Shown: piece after piece, positions 37,944 to 46,068 of the stretch
How positions within the stretch are numbered: position 1 is the first letter of the stretch
Layout of the letters: each line of letters begins with the position of its first letter
Origin: Mycobacterium sp. GA-1199
GTDB lineage: Bacteria > Actinomycetota > Actinomycetes > Mycobacteriales > Mycobacteriaceae
Direction: 5' to 3'
DNA length: 64,000 bases
NCBI RefSeq assembly: GCF_001500045.1
Contig: NZ_LQIX01000017.1
Span: forward strand, 1 to 64,000
Program-made: the position numbers and the translations under genes
The notes under the pieces: model-generated
What the model was told of the DNA's origin: nothing
Seen by the model: only the letters and a program-made list of their open reading frames with translations
Databases searched by the model: none

Positions 37944-39502
37944 GCCTCCGTCGCTCGTAGGCCGAGTGCGAGCACCAGCCGGTCGTCGGGATCGTTCAGC
38001 GACGTCGACAACAGCTTCTCGATGCGACGGATGCGGTAGCGCACCGTGTTCGGATGCACGTGCAACCGCTGGGCGACCGCGGTGATGTCGCCGAATCCGT
38101 CGAGGTAGGCCCCGAGCGTTTCGGCCAGCACCGGATCCTGTTCGCGCAGTTGACGTATCCGGGGGTCGACGAGGCGTTGACCGACCCGGGACACGATCTC
38201 GTCGAGGAGCACAGTGGTGCGCGCGTCGTCGAGCGACGCGACGTGCCCGATCGCCCCGGGATGACGCTGTGCACTGTCGAAGACCCGGTCCACCTCGGCT
38301 CGCGCGTTCGCCGCGGCCGTCAGCCCGGCGAGCGGGGCGGCGACGACTGCCCGCAGCGACAGCCCCAGCTCGCGATCGAGCGTCGCGACGACACCGCGCA
38401 CCCAGGACATCACCGATGACGGCGCACCGATCTTCGGCAGCAGTACATAGACTCGTCCACTGCTCGACGCGACCTGCGCATCGGGCCGAAAGGCGCTGGC
38501 GCTCAGTGCGATCACGTTCGCCGGTGTGGTTCCGGCGGGATCCACGAACCCGACGAGTGCGGCACGACCGTCGGCCTGGATTCCGAGTTCGCGTGCGATC
38601 GTGGCGACATCCGCGGCCTCACCCGAGAGGCCGAGCAGGTCCTGCACCTGCCTGGTGTGTGGGGACGGCGAGGCCAACAGCCGCGTCATGATCCTGGCCG
38701 CCAACACCGCGCCGCCCCGCAACACGTCCTCGACATCGTCGGCCAGGGGGGCCGAACCTTGTTGCAGCCAAATGGTTCCCGCGAACCGGTCGGGAAGATG
38801 GATGCCGACCGCAATGCGTGGCCGCAGACCGAGCTCCGGACGTTCCGCGACGCGCACGACATCGGTGCCCGAACGCAGGGCGTCGAAGATCCCCCACTGC
38901 GCGATCCACGCCAGGTGCTCGGGCGGGCCGGCGCGCCCGAGAATGGTCAACCGGCGCAGTTCATCGGCCTCGACGCTGGAGGCCGAGTAGGCCAGCACGT
39001 GGGAGTCCTCGTCCTCGATGCTGATCATGCCGCGGGTGCGGTCGGCGATCGACTGGGCGAGCCCGAACAGGTCGGTGCCCGGATCGTGATGCGGGTCGCC
39101 GTGGTCGCGGTGGTGATCGAAGGCGTGATTCACCAACTTGTACAGCGACTCCCAACGCGCCTGCGGTTCGACGGCCACCACCGCGGTGCCCAGTGCGACC
39201 GCGCGCTCGACGGCGGCCGGGGACGGGTGTTTGACGAACATGGCCGCCGGTGCCCGGCCGGTCCCCGCGAACTGCCGCTCGAGCCAGCGCACCGCCTCGG
39301 TGTCATCGACGCTGAGCAGGAAGAACAGGTCGGCCGAACCGGGCCCGACGGCCAGGCCCAGCCGAACGTCGTCGGCGTCGACCAGGGCGACCGAGGCGAC
39401 CGGCATGTCCAGGCCGCGCGGCGCTTCGACCAGCCTCACCATCGTCCGGTCCAGCGCCAGCAGCAGTCGCCCGAGCCCGAGCCCGGTCGTCCCAGCCTCC
39501 AT
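37940..39502 (-). CDS. pruC: PucR-type transcriptional regulator of proline catabolism
   Basis: A 520-aa regulator with an N-terminal GAF-like sensor region and a C-terminal PucR helix-turn-helix (RLHVHPNTVRYRIRRIEKLL near residues 478-497). It matches PruC, the activator of proline dehydrogenase genes described in mycobacteria. The ATG at 39502 has AAAGGGG upstream. It is divergent from pruA across 93 bp that contain an inverted TGATCCGA pair, and its stop overlaps that of dapC by 4 bp, so the gene is packed between two operons. Confidence 0.9.
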   Translation of the reverse strand: MEAGTTGLGLGRLLLALDRTMVRLVEAPRGLDMPVASVALVDADDVRLGLAVGPGSADLFFLLSVDDTEAVRWLERQFAGTGRAPAAMFVKHPSPAAVERAVALGTAVVAVEPQARWESLYKLVNHAFDHHRDHGDPHHDPGTDLFGLAQSIADRTRGMISIEDEDSHVLAYSASSVEADELRRLTILGRAGPPEHLAWIAQWGIFDALRSGTDVVRVAERPELGLRPRIAVGIHLPDRFAGTIWLQQGSAPLADDVEDVLRGGAVLAARIMTRLLASPSPHTRQVQDLLGLSGEAADVATIARELGIQADGRAALVGFVDPAGTTPANVIALSASAFRPDAQVASSSGRVYVLLPKIGAPSSVMSWVRGVVATLDRELGLSLRAVVAAPLAGLTAAANARAEVDRVFDSAQRHPGAIGHVASLDDARTTVLLDEIVSRVGQRLVDPRIRQLREQDPVLAETLGAYLDGFGDITAVAQRLHVHPNTVRYRIRRIEKLLSTSLNDPDDRLVLALGLRATEA

Positions 39503-39518
39503 CGCATGCCCCTTTGTC

Positions 39519-39568
39519 TGATCCGACTATAGGTGGCCGGCAGCATTGTGGGATCGTCCATCGGATCA
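39519..39568. promoter_or_regulatory. Inverted TGATCCGA pair between pruC and pruA
   Basis: TGATCCGA (39519-39526) and its exact complement TCGGATCA (39561-39568) have centres 42 bp apart, about four helical turns, in the 93-bp divergent control region. ACTATAGG between them could be a -10 element for pruA. A candidate PruC operator; not verified. Confidence 0.45.
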
Positions 39569-39595
39569 CGTGTCGTGGCCGAGCATCATTTCGTC

Positions 39596-41221
39596 ATGGA
39601 TGCCATCACCGACGTGCCTCTTCCGGCCAACGAACCGGTCCACGACTATGCGCCCGGCTCGGGGGAGCGCACCCGGCTCCTCGAGGCACTGAGCACCGTC
39701 GCCGCTCACCCCGTCGACCTGCCACATGTCATCGGCGGCCGGCACCGGATGGGCGACGGCGACCGCATCGACGTCGTGCAGCCGCACCGTCACTCGCGGC
39801 GGCTGGGCACCCTCACCAATGCCACCCACGCCGACGCCGTCGCCGCGATCGAGGCCGCGGTGGCCGCCAAAACGGAGTGGGAGGCCACTCCGTTTGACGA
39901 GCGGGCCGCGGTATTCCTGCGGGCGGCCGACCTCCTCGCCGGCCCGTGGCGCGAAAAGCTCTGCGCGGCCACCATGCTCGGGCAGTCCAAGTCGGCGTAT
40001 CAGGCCGAGATCGACGCGGCCTGCGAGCTCATCGACTTCTGGCGGTTCAACGTCTCGTTTGCGCGAAAGATCCATGCGCAACAACCGATCAGCGTGCGCG
40101 GAGTCTGGAACCGCACCGACTACCGGCCCCTCGACGGGTTCATCTACGCGATCACGCCGTTCAACTTCACCGCGATCGCCGGCAACCTGCCCACCGCGCC
40201 TGCGCTGATGGGCAACACGGTGATCTGGAAGCCGTCGCCCACCCAGACCTTCGCGGCCTATCTCACGATGCAACTGCTGGAGCTGGCCGGTCTGCCACCC
40301 GGCGTCATCAACCTGCTCACCGGGGACGGCGTGGCGGTTTCGGAGGTGGCGTTGTCGGATCCGCGGCTGGCGGGCATCCACTTCACCGGGTCGACCACGA
40401 CGTTCCAGCGTCTGTGGCGCGAGGTGGGCAACAACATCGACCGCTACCACGGCTACCCGCGCCTGGTCGGCGAGACCGGCGGCAAGGACTTCGTCGTCGC
40501 CCACGGAAGCGCGCAACCGGACGTGCTGTGCACCGCGCTGATCCGCGGCGCGTTCGACTATCAGGGCCAGAAGTGCTCGGCGGCCTCGCGGGCGTTCATC
40601 GCGCGTTCGGTGTGGCAGCAGATGGGTGACGATTTTCTCTCGGCGACAGCGGAATTGCGCTACGGAGACGTCACCGACCTGAGCAACTTCGGTGGTGCGC
40701 TGATCGACGACCGGGCGTTTGCCAAGAACGTCAAGGCGATCGAGAGAGCCAAGACCGCGCACGTGACCATCGCCGTTGGTGGTGAATACGACGACACGGA
40801 AGGTTATTTCGTCCGCCCGACCGTGCTGCTGTCCGACGACCCGACCGACGAGTCCTTCCGCACCGAGTATTTCGGGCCGATCCTCGCGGTTCACGTCTAC
40901 CCGGACGACGAATACGACCGCATCCTCGACGTCGTCGACACCGGCGCGACGTACGCGTTGACCGGTGCGGTCATCGCCGACGACCGCTCGGCGGTGCTGC
41001 AGGCCCAACGGCGACTGCGCCACGCCGCGGGCAACTTCTACATCAACGACAAGCCGACCGGCGCCGTGGTCGGGCAGCAGCCCTTCGGCGGGTCGCGGGC
41101 GTCGGGTACCAACGACAAGGCCGGGTCCGCGCTGAACCTGTTGCGCTGGACGTCGGCGCGGTCGATCAAGGAAACCCTGGTGCCTCCGACGGACCACAAC
41201 TATCCGCACATGGCGCAGTGA
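39596..41221 (+). CDS. pruA: L-glutamate-gamma-semialdehyde (P5C) dehydrogenase
   Basis: A 541-aa aldehyde dehydrogenase that oxidises P5C to glutamate in proline catabolism (rocA in older naming). Catalytic Cys327 is in YQGQKCSAAS and the general-base Glu293 in LVGETGGKDF; the NAD site region is FTGSTTTFQRLW near residues 264-275. The ATG at 39596 (MDAITDVPLPANEPVHDYAP) matches the family; a longer frame upstream is not conserved. Its TGA overlaps the pruB start (GTGATG), so both enzymes are made from one message, presumably under PruC control. Confidence 0.95.
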   Translation: MDAITDVPLPANEPVHDYAPGSGERTRLLEALSTVAAHPVDLPHVIGGRHRMGDGDRIDVVQPHRHSRRLGTLTNATHADAVAAIEAAVAAKTEWEATPFDERAAVFLRAADLLAGPWREKLCAATMLGQSKSAYQAEIDAACELIDFWRFNVSFARKIHAQQPISVRGVWNRTDYRPLDGFIYAITPFNFTAIAGNLPTAPALMGNTVIWKPSPTQTFAAYLTMQLLELAGLPPGVINLLTGDGVAVSEVALSDPRLAGIHFTGSTTTFQRLWREVGNNIDRYHGYPRLVGETGGKDFVVAHGSAQPDVLCTALIRGAFDYQGQKCSAASRAFIARSVWQQMGDDFLSATAELRYGDVTDLSNFGGALIDDRAFAKNVKAIERAKTAHVTIAVGGEYDDTEGYFVRPTVLLSDDPTDESFRTEYFGPILAVHVYPDDEYDRILDVVDTGATYALTGAVIADDRSAVLQAQRRLRHAAGNFYINDKPTGAVVGQQPFGGSRASGTNDKAGSALNLLRWTSARSIKETLVPPTDHNYPHMAQ

Positions 41222-42189
41222 TGGAGGTCTTCGCACGCGTCGCGCGACCGGCGATCATGGCCGCCGGCCGAAGGGACGGTCTGCGAAGAACCGCCGAGCG
41301 GTTTGCGCTGACACGGGATGTCGTCCACCGGTTCGTACCGGGCGAGAGCGTGGACGATGCGCTCGATTCGGTTGTGCGGCTGCGTGACTCGGGTCGCCTC
41401 GTGTCGATCGACCACCTCGGTGAGGACGTGACCGATGCCGACACCGCGACCGAGAACGTGCAGGCGTATCTGACGCTGCTCGACGGACTCGCGCGGCGCG
41501 ACGAGGAACCGGCCGTCGTGCGACCGCTGGAGGTCTCGCTGAAGTTGTCGGCGCTGGGGCAGGCGTTGGCCCGCGACGGTGAGAAGATCGCACTCGAGAA
41601 CGCCCACACCATCTGTGAACGGGCGCAGCGCATCGGGGTGTGGGTGACGGTGGACGCCGAGGACCACACCACCACCGATTCGACTCTGTCGATCGTGCGC
41701 GATCTGCGCACCGAGTTCAGCTGGCTCGGAACGGTTTTGCAGGCACATCTCAAGCGCACGCACGCCGACTGCCGGGAGTTCGCGGCATCGGGCGCTGCGC
41801 GAATCCGCCTGTGCAAAGGCGCTTACCACGAACCGGCGTCAGTGGCGTACCGGGACCGCGACGACGTCACCGACTCGTACCTGCGCTGTCTTCGGGTCCT
41901 GATGGCGGGGAACACTTACCCGATGGTGGCCTCGCACGATCCGGCCGTCGTCGCGGCCGTACCCGCGCTGGCCGCCGAGAGCAACCGCGGCCGAGACGAT
42001 TTCGAATACCAGATGCTGTACGGTATCCGCGATGCCGAGCAGCGCAGGTTGGCCGATGCGGGCAACCATGTGCGGGTGTACGTGCCGTTCGGCAGCCAGT
42101 GGTACGGGTACTTCGTGCGCAGGCTCGCGGAGCGGCCCGCCAATCTGATGTTCTTCCTGCGGGCACTGGCCGAACGCGGCAGCGCTTAA
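41221..42189 (+). CDS. pruB: Proline dehydrogenase
   Basis: A 322-aa monofunctional FAD-dependent proline dehydrogenase that converts proline to P5C. The PutA-type beta/alpha-barrel is evident: LEVSLKLSALGQALARDGEK near residues 101-120, VTVDAEDHTTTDST near 142-155, RIRLCKGAYHEP near 195-206 and the C-terminal RVYVPFGSQWYGYFVRRLAE near 284-303, whose Arg pair binds the substrate carboxylate. GTG 41218 and ATG 41221 are both possible starts and overlap the pruA stop. With pruA it forms the complete proline to glutamate pathway. Confidence 0.93.
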   Translation: MEVFARVARPAIMAAGRRDGLRRTAERFALTRDVVHRFVPGESVDDALDSVVRLRDSGRLVSIDHLGEDVTDADTATENVQAYLTLLDGLARRDEEPAVVRPLEVSLKLSALGQALARDGEKIALENAHTICERAQRIGVWVTVDAEDHTTTDSTLSIVRDLRTEFSWLGTVLQAHLKRTHADCREFAASGAARIRLCKGAYHEPASVAYRDRDDVTDSYLRCLRVLMAGNTYPMVASHDPAVVAAVPALAAESNRGRDDFEYQMLYGIRDAEQRRLADAGNHVRVYVPFGSQWYGYFVRRLAERPANLMFFLRALAERGSA

Positions 42190-42722
42190 AGCGCCACGCC
42201 GACGGGGATACCGGGCGAACTGACGGGACGCGCGGCGACCGGCATCACGACCGTCCCGCGGCATGCCCCGCCCAAGATTTCGGTCTGCCAGGTCCCGAAC
42301 AGCTGTCCGTCGATGTCGGGGGCGTAGAACACACGCGACCGGGCCGGTGCGTACTCGCTGGGAACCCCGTCACCGCGGAAACACTCCCACTGCCAGTTGT
42401 AGGCGTACTGCCATCGTGCCCCGTCCCACGTGTATCGGACCGGTTGCGGGATTGTGGGATTGCTTGGCGCGGGGCCCGACACGACGGTTGCGACGCACAG
42501 TCCCGTCGAGCAGTCGGTCGCCAGGACGTACTGCGCGCTGAAGTCGGGTTCGGGTTGAATGGCGGCGATGCTGGTGCCCATCTTGTCCGAGGCGTAGGTG
42601 ACGATCTCGTAGCGTCCGTTCCAAGCCGGGTTCGCTGCACCGGCCGTCGGCGGTATCGAAAGGCTCACGGTCACAGCACATGTCAGCCCCACCAGCGCAC
42701 TGCTCAGGGCACGGGCGGACAT
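42186..42722 (-). CDS. Secreted protein of unknown function
   Basis: A 178-aa exported protein. The start was set at ATG 42722, where a signal peptide (ALVGLTCAVTVSLSIPPTAGA) runs to about residue 30. The mature part contains about four Cys residues (TDCSTGLC, WECFRG, GGACRG) likely to form disulfides, and aromatic-rich strands (WNGRYEIVTYAS, YTWDGARWQYAYNWQWE). It resembles small secreted mycobacterial proteins with a beta fold, but I cannot name a family. Its stop overlaps the pruB stop by 4 bp. Confidence 0.75.
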   Translation of the reverse strand: MSARALSSALVGLTCAVTVSLSIPPTAGAANPAWNGRYEIVTYASDKMGTSIAAIQPEPDFSAQYVLATDCSTGLCVATVVSGPAPSNPTIPQPVRYTWDGARWQYAYNWQWECFRGDGVPSEYAPARSRVFYAPDIDGQLFGTWQTEILGGACRGTVVMPVAARPVSSPGIPVGVAL

Positions 42723-42831
42723 ATCGTGAACACTACGGAGCCGAATGCCGTCCACCCCTCGCGACACGGTTTGCCGAAGGCTACGACACCGTCACGGAAT
42801 GGTCTCGATCCGCGAGTTCGCCCCGGGTCGG

Positions 42832-42945
42832 TCACCGCGGTGGGCGGTAGCGGGTCTCGCCGCAGCCGGCGGAGGACACGAGGAAGTAGCCGGCGCCGCC
42901 GAACACAAACGGCATCATCGCCATCATCCCGTAGACCGCGGTCAT
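42832..42945 (-). CDS. Small membrane protein, 37 aa
   Basis: ATG 42945 to TGA 42832 encodes 37 residues, starting MTAVYGMMAMMPFVFGGAGY and ending ETRYRPPR. It has one hydrophobic helix rich in Met, Gly and Phe (residues 5-25) and a Cys28, with basic tail. The ribosome binding site is nearly perfect: GGAGGAGGTGA seven bases before the ATG, the strongest Shine-Dalgarno in this window. It lies between the secreted-protein gene and the NUDIX gene on the same strand. No family recognised; a single-pass membrane microprotein is the best guess. Confidence 0.65.
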   Translation of the reverse strand: MTAVYGMMAMMPFVFGGAGYFLVSSAGCGETRYRPPR

Positions 42946-43026
42946 CGTGTCACCTCCTCCGATCGCTCCTACTTGTTACACGAACCAGCAGGGCTCGCGG
43001 TTCGAAGTCGATTGGCGCCGCATCCG

Positions 43027-43563
43027 TTACCACCCCGAGAGCACCAGCAGGGCCCACGCCGCGATCGACTGCGCGTCGGTGATCACCCCGTCGCGCATCA
43101 TCTGCTCGACCTCGACGCGGGTGAACCATTCGCTGTGCATGTCCTGTTCCTCGTGCTCGCGGTCGTGCTCACCCTCGGTGATGCCCGTCGCCAGGAACAC
43201 CCACCCGCGCTGGCTGCTCATCCCGGGCGCCACGTCCAGCAGCCCCAGACGAACAAGCTCCGACGCGCGCAAACCCGTCTCCTCGCGTAGTTCGCGCGCC
43301 GCGAGGTCGGCGGGCGCGAGTTCCTTGCGGTCCGGGGCGGTGCCCTGCGGAAACTCCCAGCGCCGCATGCCGAGCGGGTAACGGTACTGCTCGACCAGCC
43401 GGAACCGGTCGCCATCGCGCGCGATCACCAAGGCATACGTCGGCTTGTCCACGACCGCGTAGATCCCGTCGCTGCCGTCGGGCCGACGGATGTCGTCCTC
43501 ACGCAGCGCCATCCAGTGGTTCCGGTAGACCTCGCGCGAGGCCAGTCGCTCGATGTGAGTCAC
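43027..43563 (-). CDS. NUDIX hydrolase, ADP-ribose pyrophosphatase type
   Basis: A 178-aa NUDIX enzyme. The NUDIX core AARELREETGL near residues 96-106 lies after FPQGTAPDRKELAPAD, which has an enlarged Gly-to-Glu spacing; the pattern (EQYRYP before it) is typical of ADP-ribose/nucleotide-sugar pyrophosphatases that hydrolyse NDP-sugars or ADP-ribose. The GTG at 43563 was chosen because the long upstream frame only shadows fadD36. The two genes are divergent with 42 bp between starts. Confidence 0.85.
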   Translation of the reverse strand: MTHIERLASREVYRNHWMALREDDIRRPDGSDGIYAVVDKPTYALVIARDGDRFRLVEQYRYPLGMRRWEFPQGTAPDRKELAPADLAARELREETGLRASELVRLGLLDVAPGMSSQRGWVFLATGITEGEHDREHEEQDMHSEWFTRVEVEQMMRDGVITDAQSIAAWALLVLSGW

Positions 43564-43605
43564 GCGCCCAGTATCGCCGAGGCGATGTGGGTAACCTCGC
43601 TGCTT

Positions 43606-45006
43606 ATGCTGCTGGCTTCGCTCAACCCCGCCGCGGTCGCCGGCGGTGCCGACATCGGGGACGCGGTCCGCATCGACGGGGCGCAGCTGTCGCGCAGCGA
43701 CCTGGTTGGCGCCGCGACGTCGGTCGCCGAACGTGTCGCGGGTGCGCAGCGGGTCGCCGTGCTGGCCACCCCGACCGTGGCCACCGTGCTGGCGGTGACG
43801 GGCTGCCTGATCGCCGGTGTGCCCGTCGTCCCGGTGCCCGCCGACGTCGGCGCCGCCGAGCGCAGGCACATCCTGGGTGACTCCGCTGCCCAAGCGTGGC
43901 TGGGGGAGAAGCCGGCGGAGACCGAGGGCCTGCAGCATGTGCCAGTGCGGCTGCACGCACGCTCGTGGCACCGCTACGCCGAACCGCCGGCCGAGTCGCC
44001 GGCGCTGATCATCTACACGTCCGGCACGACCGGCCCGCCCAAGGGTGTCGTCGTCAGCCGCCGCGCGATCGCCGCCGACATCGACGCGCTCGCCGAGGCG
44101 TGGCAGTGGACGTCCGACGACATCCTGGTGCATGGCTTGCCGCTGTATCACGTGCACGGGTTGGTCCTCGGCCTGCTCGGATCCTTGCGCATCGGAAACC
44201 GGTTCGTGCACACGGGAAAACCCAGCCCACAGAACTACGCGGCGGCCGGCGGGACGCTGTACTTCGGGGTGCCGACGGTGTGGTCGCGGGTGGCCGACGA
44301 CGCGGAGGCGGCAGCGGCGCTGGCGTCGGCGCGGCTGCTGGTGTCGGGCAGCGCCCCGCTGCCGGTGCCGGTGTTCGACAAGTTGGTCGAACGCACCGGG
44401 CACCGGCCCATCGAACGCTACGGCTCGACGGAGTCGTTGATCACGATTAGTACCCGCGCCGACGCCGAACGCAGGCCCGGGTGGGTGGGCTTGCCGCTGA
44501 CCGGTATCGAGACGCGTCTGGTCGACGAGCACGGCGCCGCGGTGCCGCACGACGGTGAAACCATTGGGCAGCTTCATGTTCGGGGCGCCACGTTGTTCGA
44601 CGGGTACCTCAACCGACCCGATGCGACCGCCGAGGTGCTCGACGCCGACGGCTGGTACCGCACGGGTGACGTCGCGGTGATCGACGCCGACGGTATGCAC
44701 CGGATCGTCGGACGCGAATCCGTCGACCTGATCAAGACCGGGGGTTTCCGGGTGGGTGCGGGCGAGATCGAGGCCGCGCTGCTCGGACATCCCGGCGTGC
44801 GGGAAGTCGCGGTCGTCGGTGTGCCCGACGAGGACCTCGGCCAGCGCATCGTCGCGTTCGTCGTCGGTGACGCCACCCCCGACGAGCTCATCGAGTATGT
44901 GGCTGAACAGCTTTCGATACACAAGCGGCCCCGAGAGGTGCGGCTGGTGGACTCGCTGCCGCGCAACGCGATGGGCAAGGTGCTCAAGAAGGAGTTGGCA
45001 CATTGA
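43606..45006 (+). CDS. fadD36: Fatty-acid-CoA ligase FadD36
   Basis: A 466-aa ANL-superfamily acyl-CoA synthetase, slightly shorter than typical because the N-terminal part is reduced. The P-loop YTSGTTGPPKGVVVS is near residues 137-151, RYGSTESL near 272-279 and YRTGDVAVID near 353; the C-terminal Lys for adenylation is in NAMGKVLKKELAH. The closest named relative I recall is FadD36 (malonate or short-chain acids are used by related enzymes). Start ATG 43606 fits the family (MLLASLNPA); ATG 43585 is an alternative. The stop overlaps the TTG start of the next gene. Confidence 0.88.
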   Translation: MLLASLNPAAVAGGADIGDAVRIDGAQLSRSDLVGAATSVAERVAGAQRVAVLATPTVATVLAVTGCLIAGVPVVPVPADVGAAERRHILGDSAAQAWLGEKPAETEGLQHVPVRLHARSWHRYAEPPAESPALIIYTSGTTGPPKGVVVSRRAIAADIDALAEAWQWTSDDILVHGLPLYHVHGLVLGLLGSLRIGNRFVHTGKPSPQNYAAAGGTLYFGVPTVWSRVADDAEAAAALASARLLVSGSAPLPVPVFDKLVERTGHRPIERYGSTESLITISTRADAERRPGWVGLPLTGIETRLVDEHGAAVPHDGETIGQLHVRGATLFDGYLNRPDATAEVLDADGWYRTGDVAVIDADGMHRIVGRESVDLIKTGGFRVGAGEIEAALLGHPGVREVAVVGVPDEDLGQRIVAFVVGDATPDELIEYVAEQLSIHKRPREVRLVDSLPRNAMGKVLKKELAH

Positions 45007-45353
45007 CGCTCGAGTTCGATGAGATCTGCATCGACGCCCACGACGCCTCCGCGCTGGGCCGGTGGTGGTCGCAGGTGCTGGGCTGGCCCCACGACGTCGA
45101 CGACGACGGTGACGTCGTGCTGCACGCGCCGCCCGGCGCGGGCCCGAACTGGCTGTTCCTCGCGGTGCCCGATGACAAGGTCGTCAAGAATCGCATCCAC
45201 TTCGACTTCCGGCCCGACGATCAGCGGGCCGAAGTTGAGCGGGTCGTGGGCCTCGGCGCGCGGCCCGTCGACATCGGCCAGGGCGACGAAAGCTGGGTCG
45301 TGCTGGCCGATCCGGAGGGCAACGAATTCTGCATCCTGGCCGCCGACGCTTGA
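45003..45353 (+). CDS. VOC (glyoxalase-like) family protein
   Basis: A 116-aa single-domain glyoxalase/bleomycin-resistance fold protein. The start is a TTG at 45003 that overlaps the fadD36 stop (TTGA), and the protein reads FDEICIDAHDASALGRWW, then FLAVPDDKVVKNRIHFDFRP and WVVLADPEGNEFCIL, the typical Glyoxalase_6 pattern with a C-terminal Glu-Phe. Metal-binding residues would be His13 and a C-terminal Glu. Function unknown. Confidence 0.85.
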   Translation: MTLEFDEICIDAHDASALGRWWSQVLGWPHDVDDDGDVVLHAPPGAGPNWLFLAVPDDKVVKNRIHFDFRPDDQRAEVERVVGLGARPVDIGQGDESWVVLADPEGNEFCILAADA

Positions 45354-45372
45354 CCGCCTCTGCTCCTGTGAC

Positions 45373-45435
45373 GCGAGCGTGCGGGTCTGCACCCGACACG
45401 CCGCGAAATCTCAGCATCTTGCGCACGCTCGTGGC
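45373..45435. repeat. Imperfect palindromic repeat of the ~63-bp family
   Basis: GCGAGCGTGCGGGTCTGCAC ... CGACACGCCGCG ... GCGCACGCTCGTGGC. It is about three quarters identical to the unit at 34845-34908 over its full length. The ends form 11-bp arms. It overlaps the TTG start of the VanY-like lipoprotein gene at 45419. Confidence 0.75.
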
Positions 45436-45985
45436 GGCGTCAGTGTGCGCAATCGCCGCATGTGGCGCACCGCCGCAGCCGCCGCCCCCGCCGCCCCCGG
45501 CGCCCAGCGTCGGCCAGGAACCGCTGAGTATCGGGCCCGCCGCGCAGGACACCGTCGGCGGCTGGCTGCCCGACGGCCAGACGGTCAGCCCGTTCGACAC
45601 CGAGCACCCGATCGTGAAGTGGCTCGACCCCGCGCTGCGCGAGGCAGTGCAGAAGGCGGCGCGCAGCGCCGAGGACGACGGCATAACGATGCGCATCACG
45701 TCCGGTTGGCGATCGAAGGGTTTTCAGGAGCGGCTCTTCGACGATGGCGTCGTCAGGTACGGAAGTGCCCAAGCCGCACGCGAATTCGTGGCCTCACCGG
45801 AGAAGTCGAAGCACGTGACGGGCGAAGCCGTCGACATCGGGCCCGTCGAGGCGGACAAGTGGCTCATCGCCAACGGCCGCAGGTTCGGGCTGTGCCAGAT
45901 CTACGCCAACGAGATCTGGCACTTCGAGTTGGCCGTCGTCGACGGGCGCTGTCCTCCGCTCAAGCCCAACGCCGCGGCGGATTGA
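45419..45985 (+). CDS. Lipoprotein with VanY-type D,D-carboxypeptidase domain
   Basis: A 188-aa lipoprotein. A short signal peptide ends in the lipobox AIAAC (Cys15), followed by a Pro-rich linker. The M15B peptidase domain contains ITSGWRSKGFQERLF near 87-101, the zinc motif SKHVTGEAVDIGP near 127-139 and EIWHFE near 163-168, matching SxHxxGxAxD and ExWHxE. It should trim D-Ala from peptidoglycan stem peptides on the outside of the membrane. The TTG start is uncertain: it lies in the dispersed repeat, and no better start codon gives a signal peptide. Confidence 0.8.
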   Translation: MRTLVAASVCAIAACGAPPQPPPPPPPAPSVGQEPLSIGPAAQDTVGGWLPDGQTVSPFDTEHPIVKWLDPALREAVQKAARSAEDDGITMRITSGWRSKGFQERLFDDGVVRYGSAQAAREFVASPEKSKHVTGEAVDIGPVEADKWLIANGRRFGLCQIYANEIWHFELAVVDGRCPPLKPNAAAD

Positions 45986-45995
45986 GCACTTTTCA

Positions 45996-46060
45996 GCGAC
46001 GAGCGACCGCGAAACGCACGCGCACGCCGGTGTGTCGCCGGACAGACGCGGGCGCTCGGC
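45996..46060. repeat. Inverted copy of the ~63-bp palindromic repeat
   Basis: Read on the minus strand it starts CGAGCGCCCGCGTCTGTCCG, contains CGACACACCGGCG and ends in GCGGTCGCTCG, the same order of landmarks as the copies at 34845 and 45373. It lies between two converging genes (VanY-like lipoprotein stop 45985 and dapD stop 46069). Confidence 0.65.
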
Positions 46061-46068
46061 CAGCGGAG

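Noticed and set aside
39566..41236. A 556-codon minus-strand open frame antisense to pruA
   Set aside because: It mirrors the third-codon GC bias of pruA; no recognised motif, and pruA is unambiguous.
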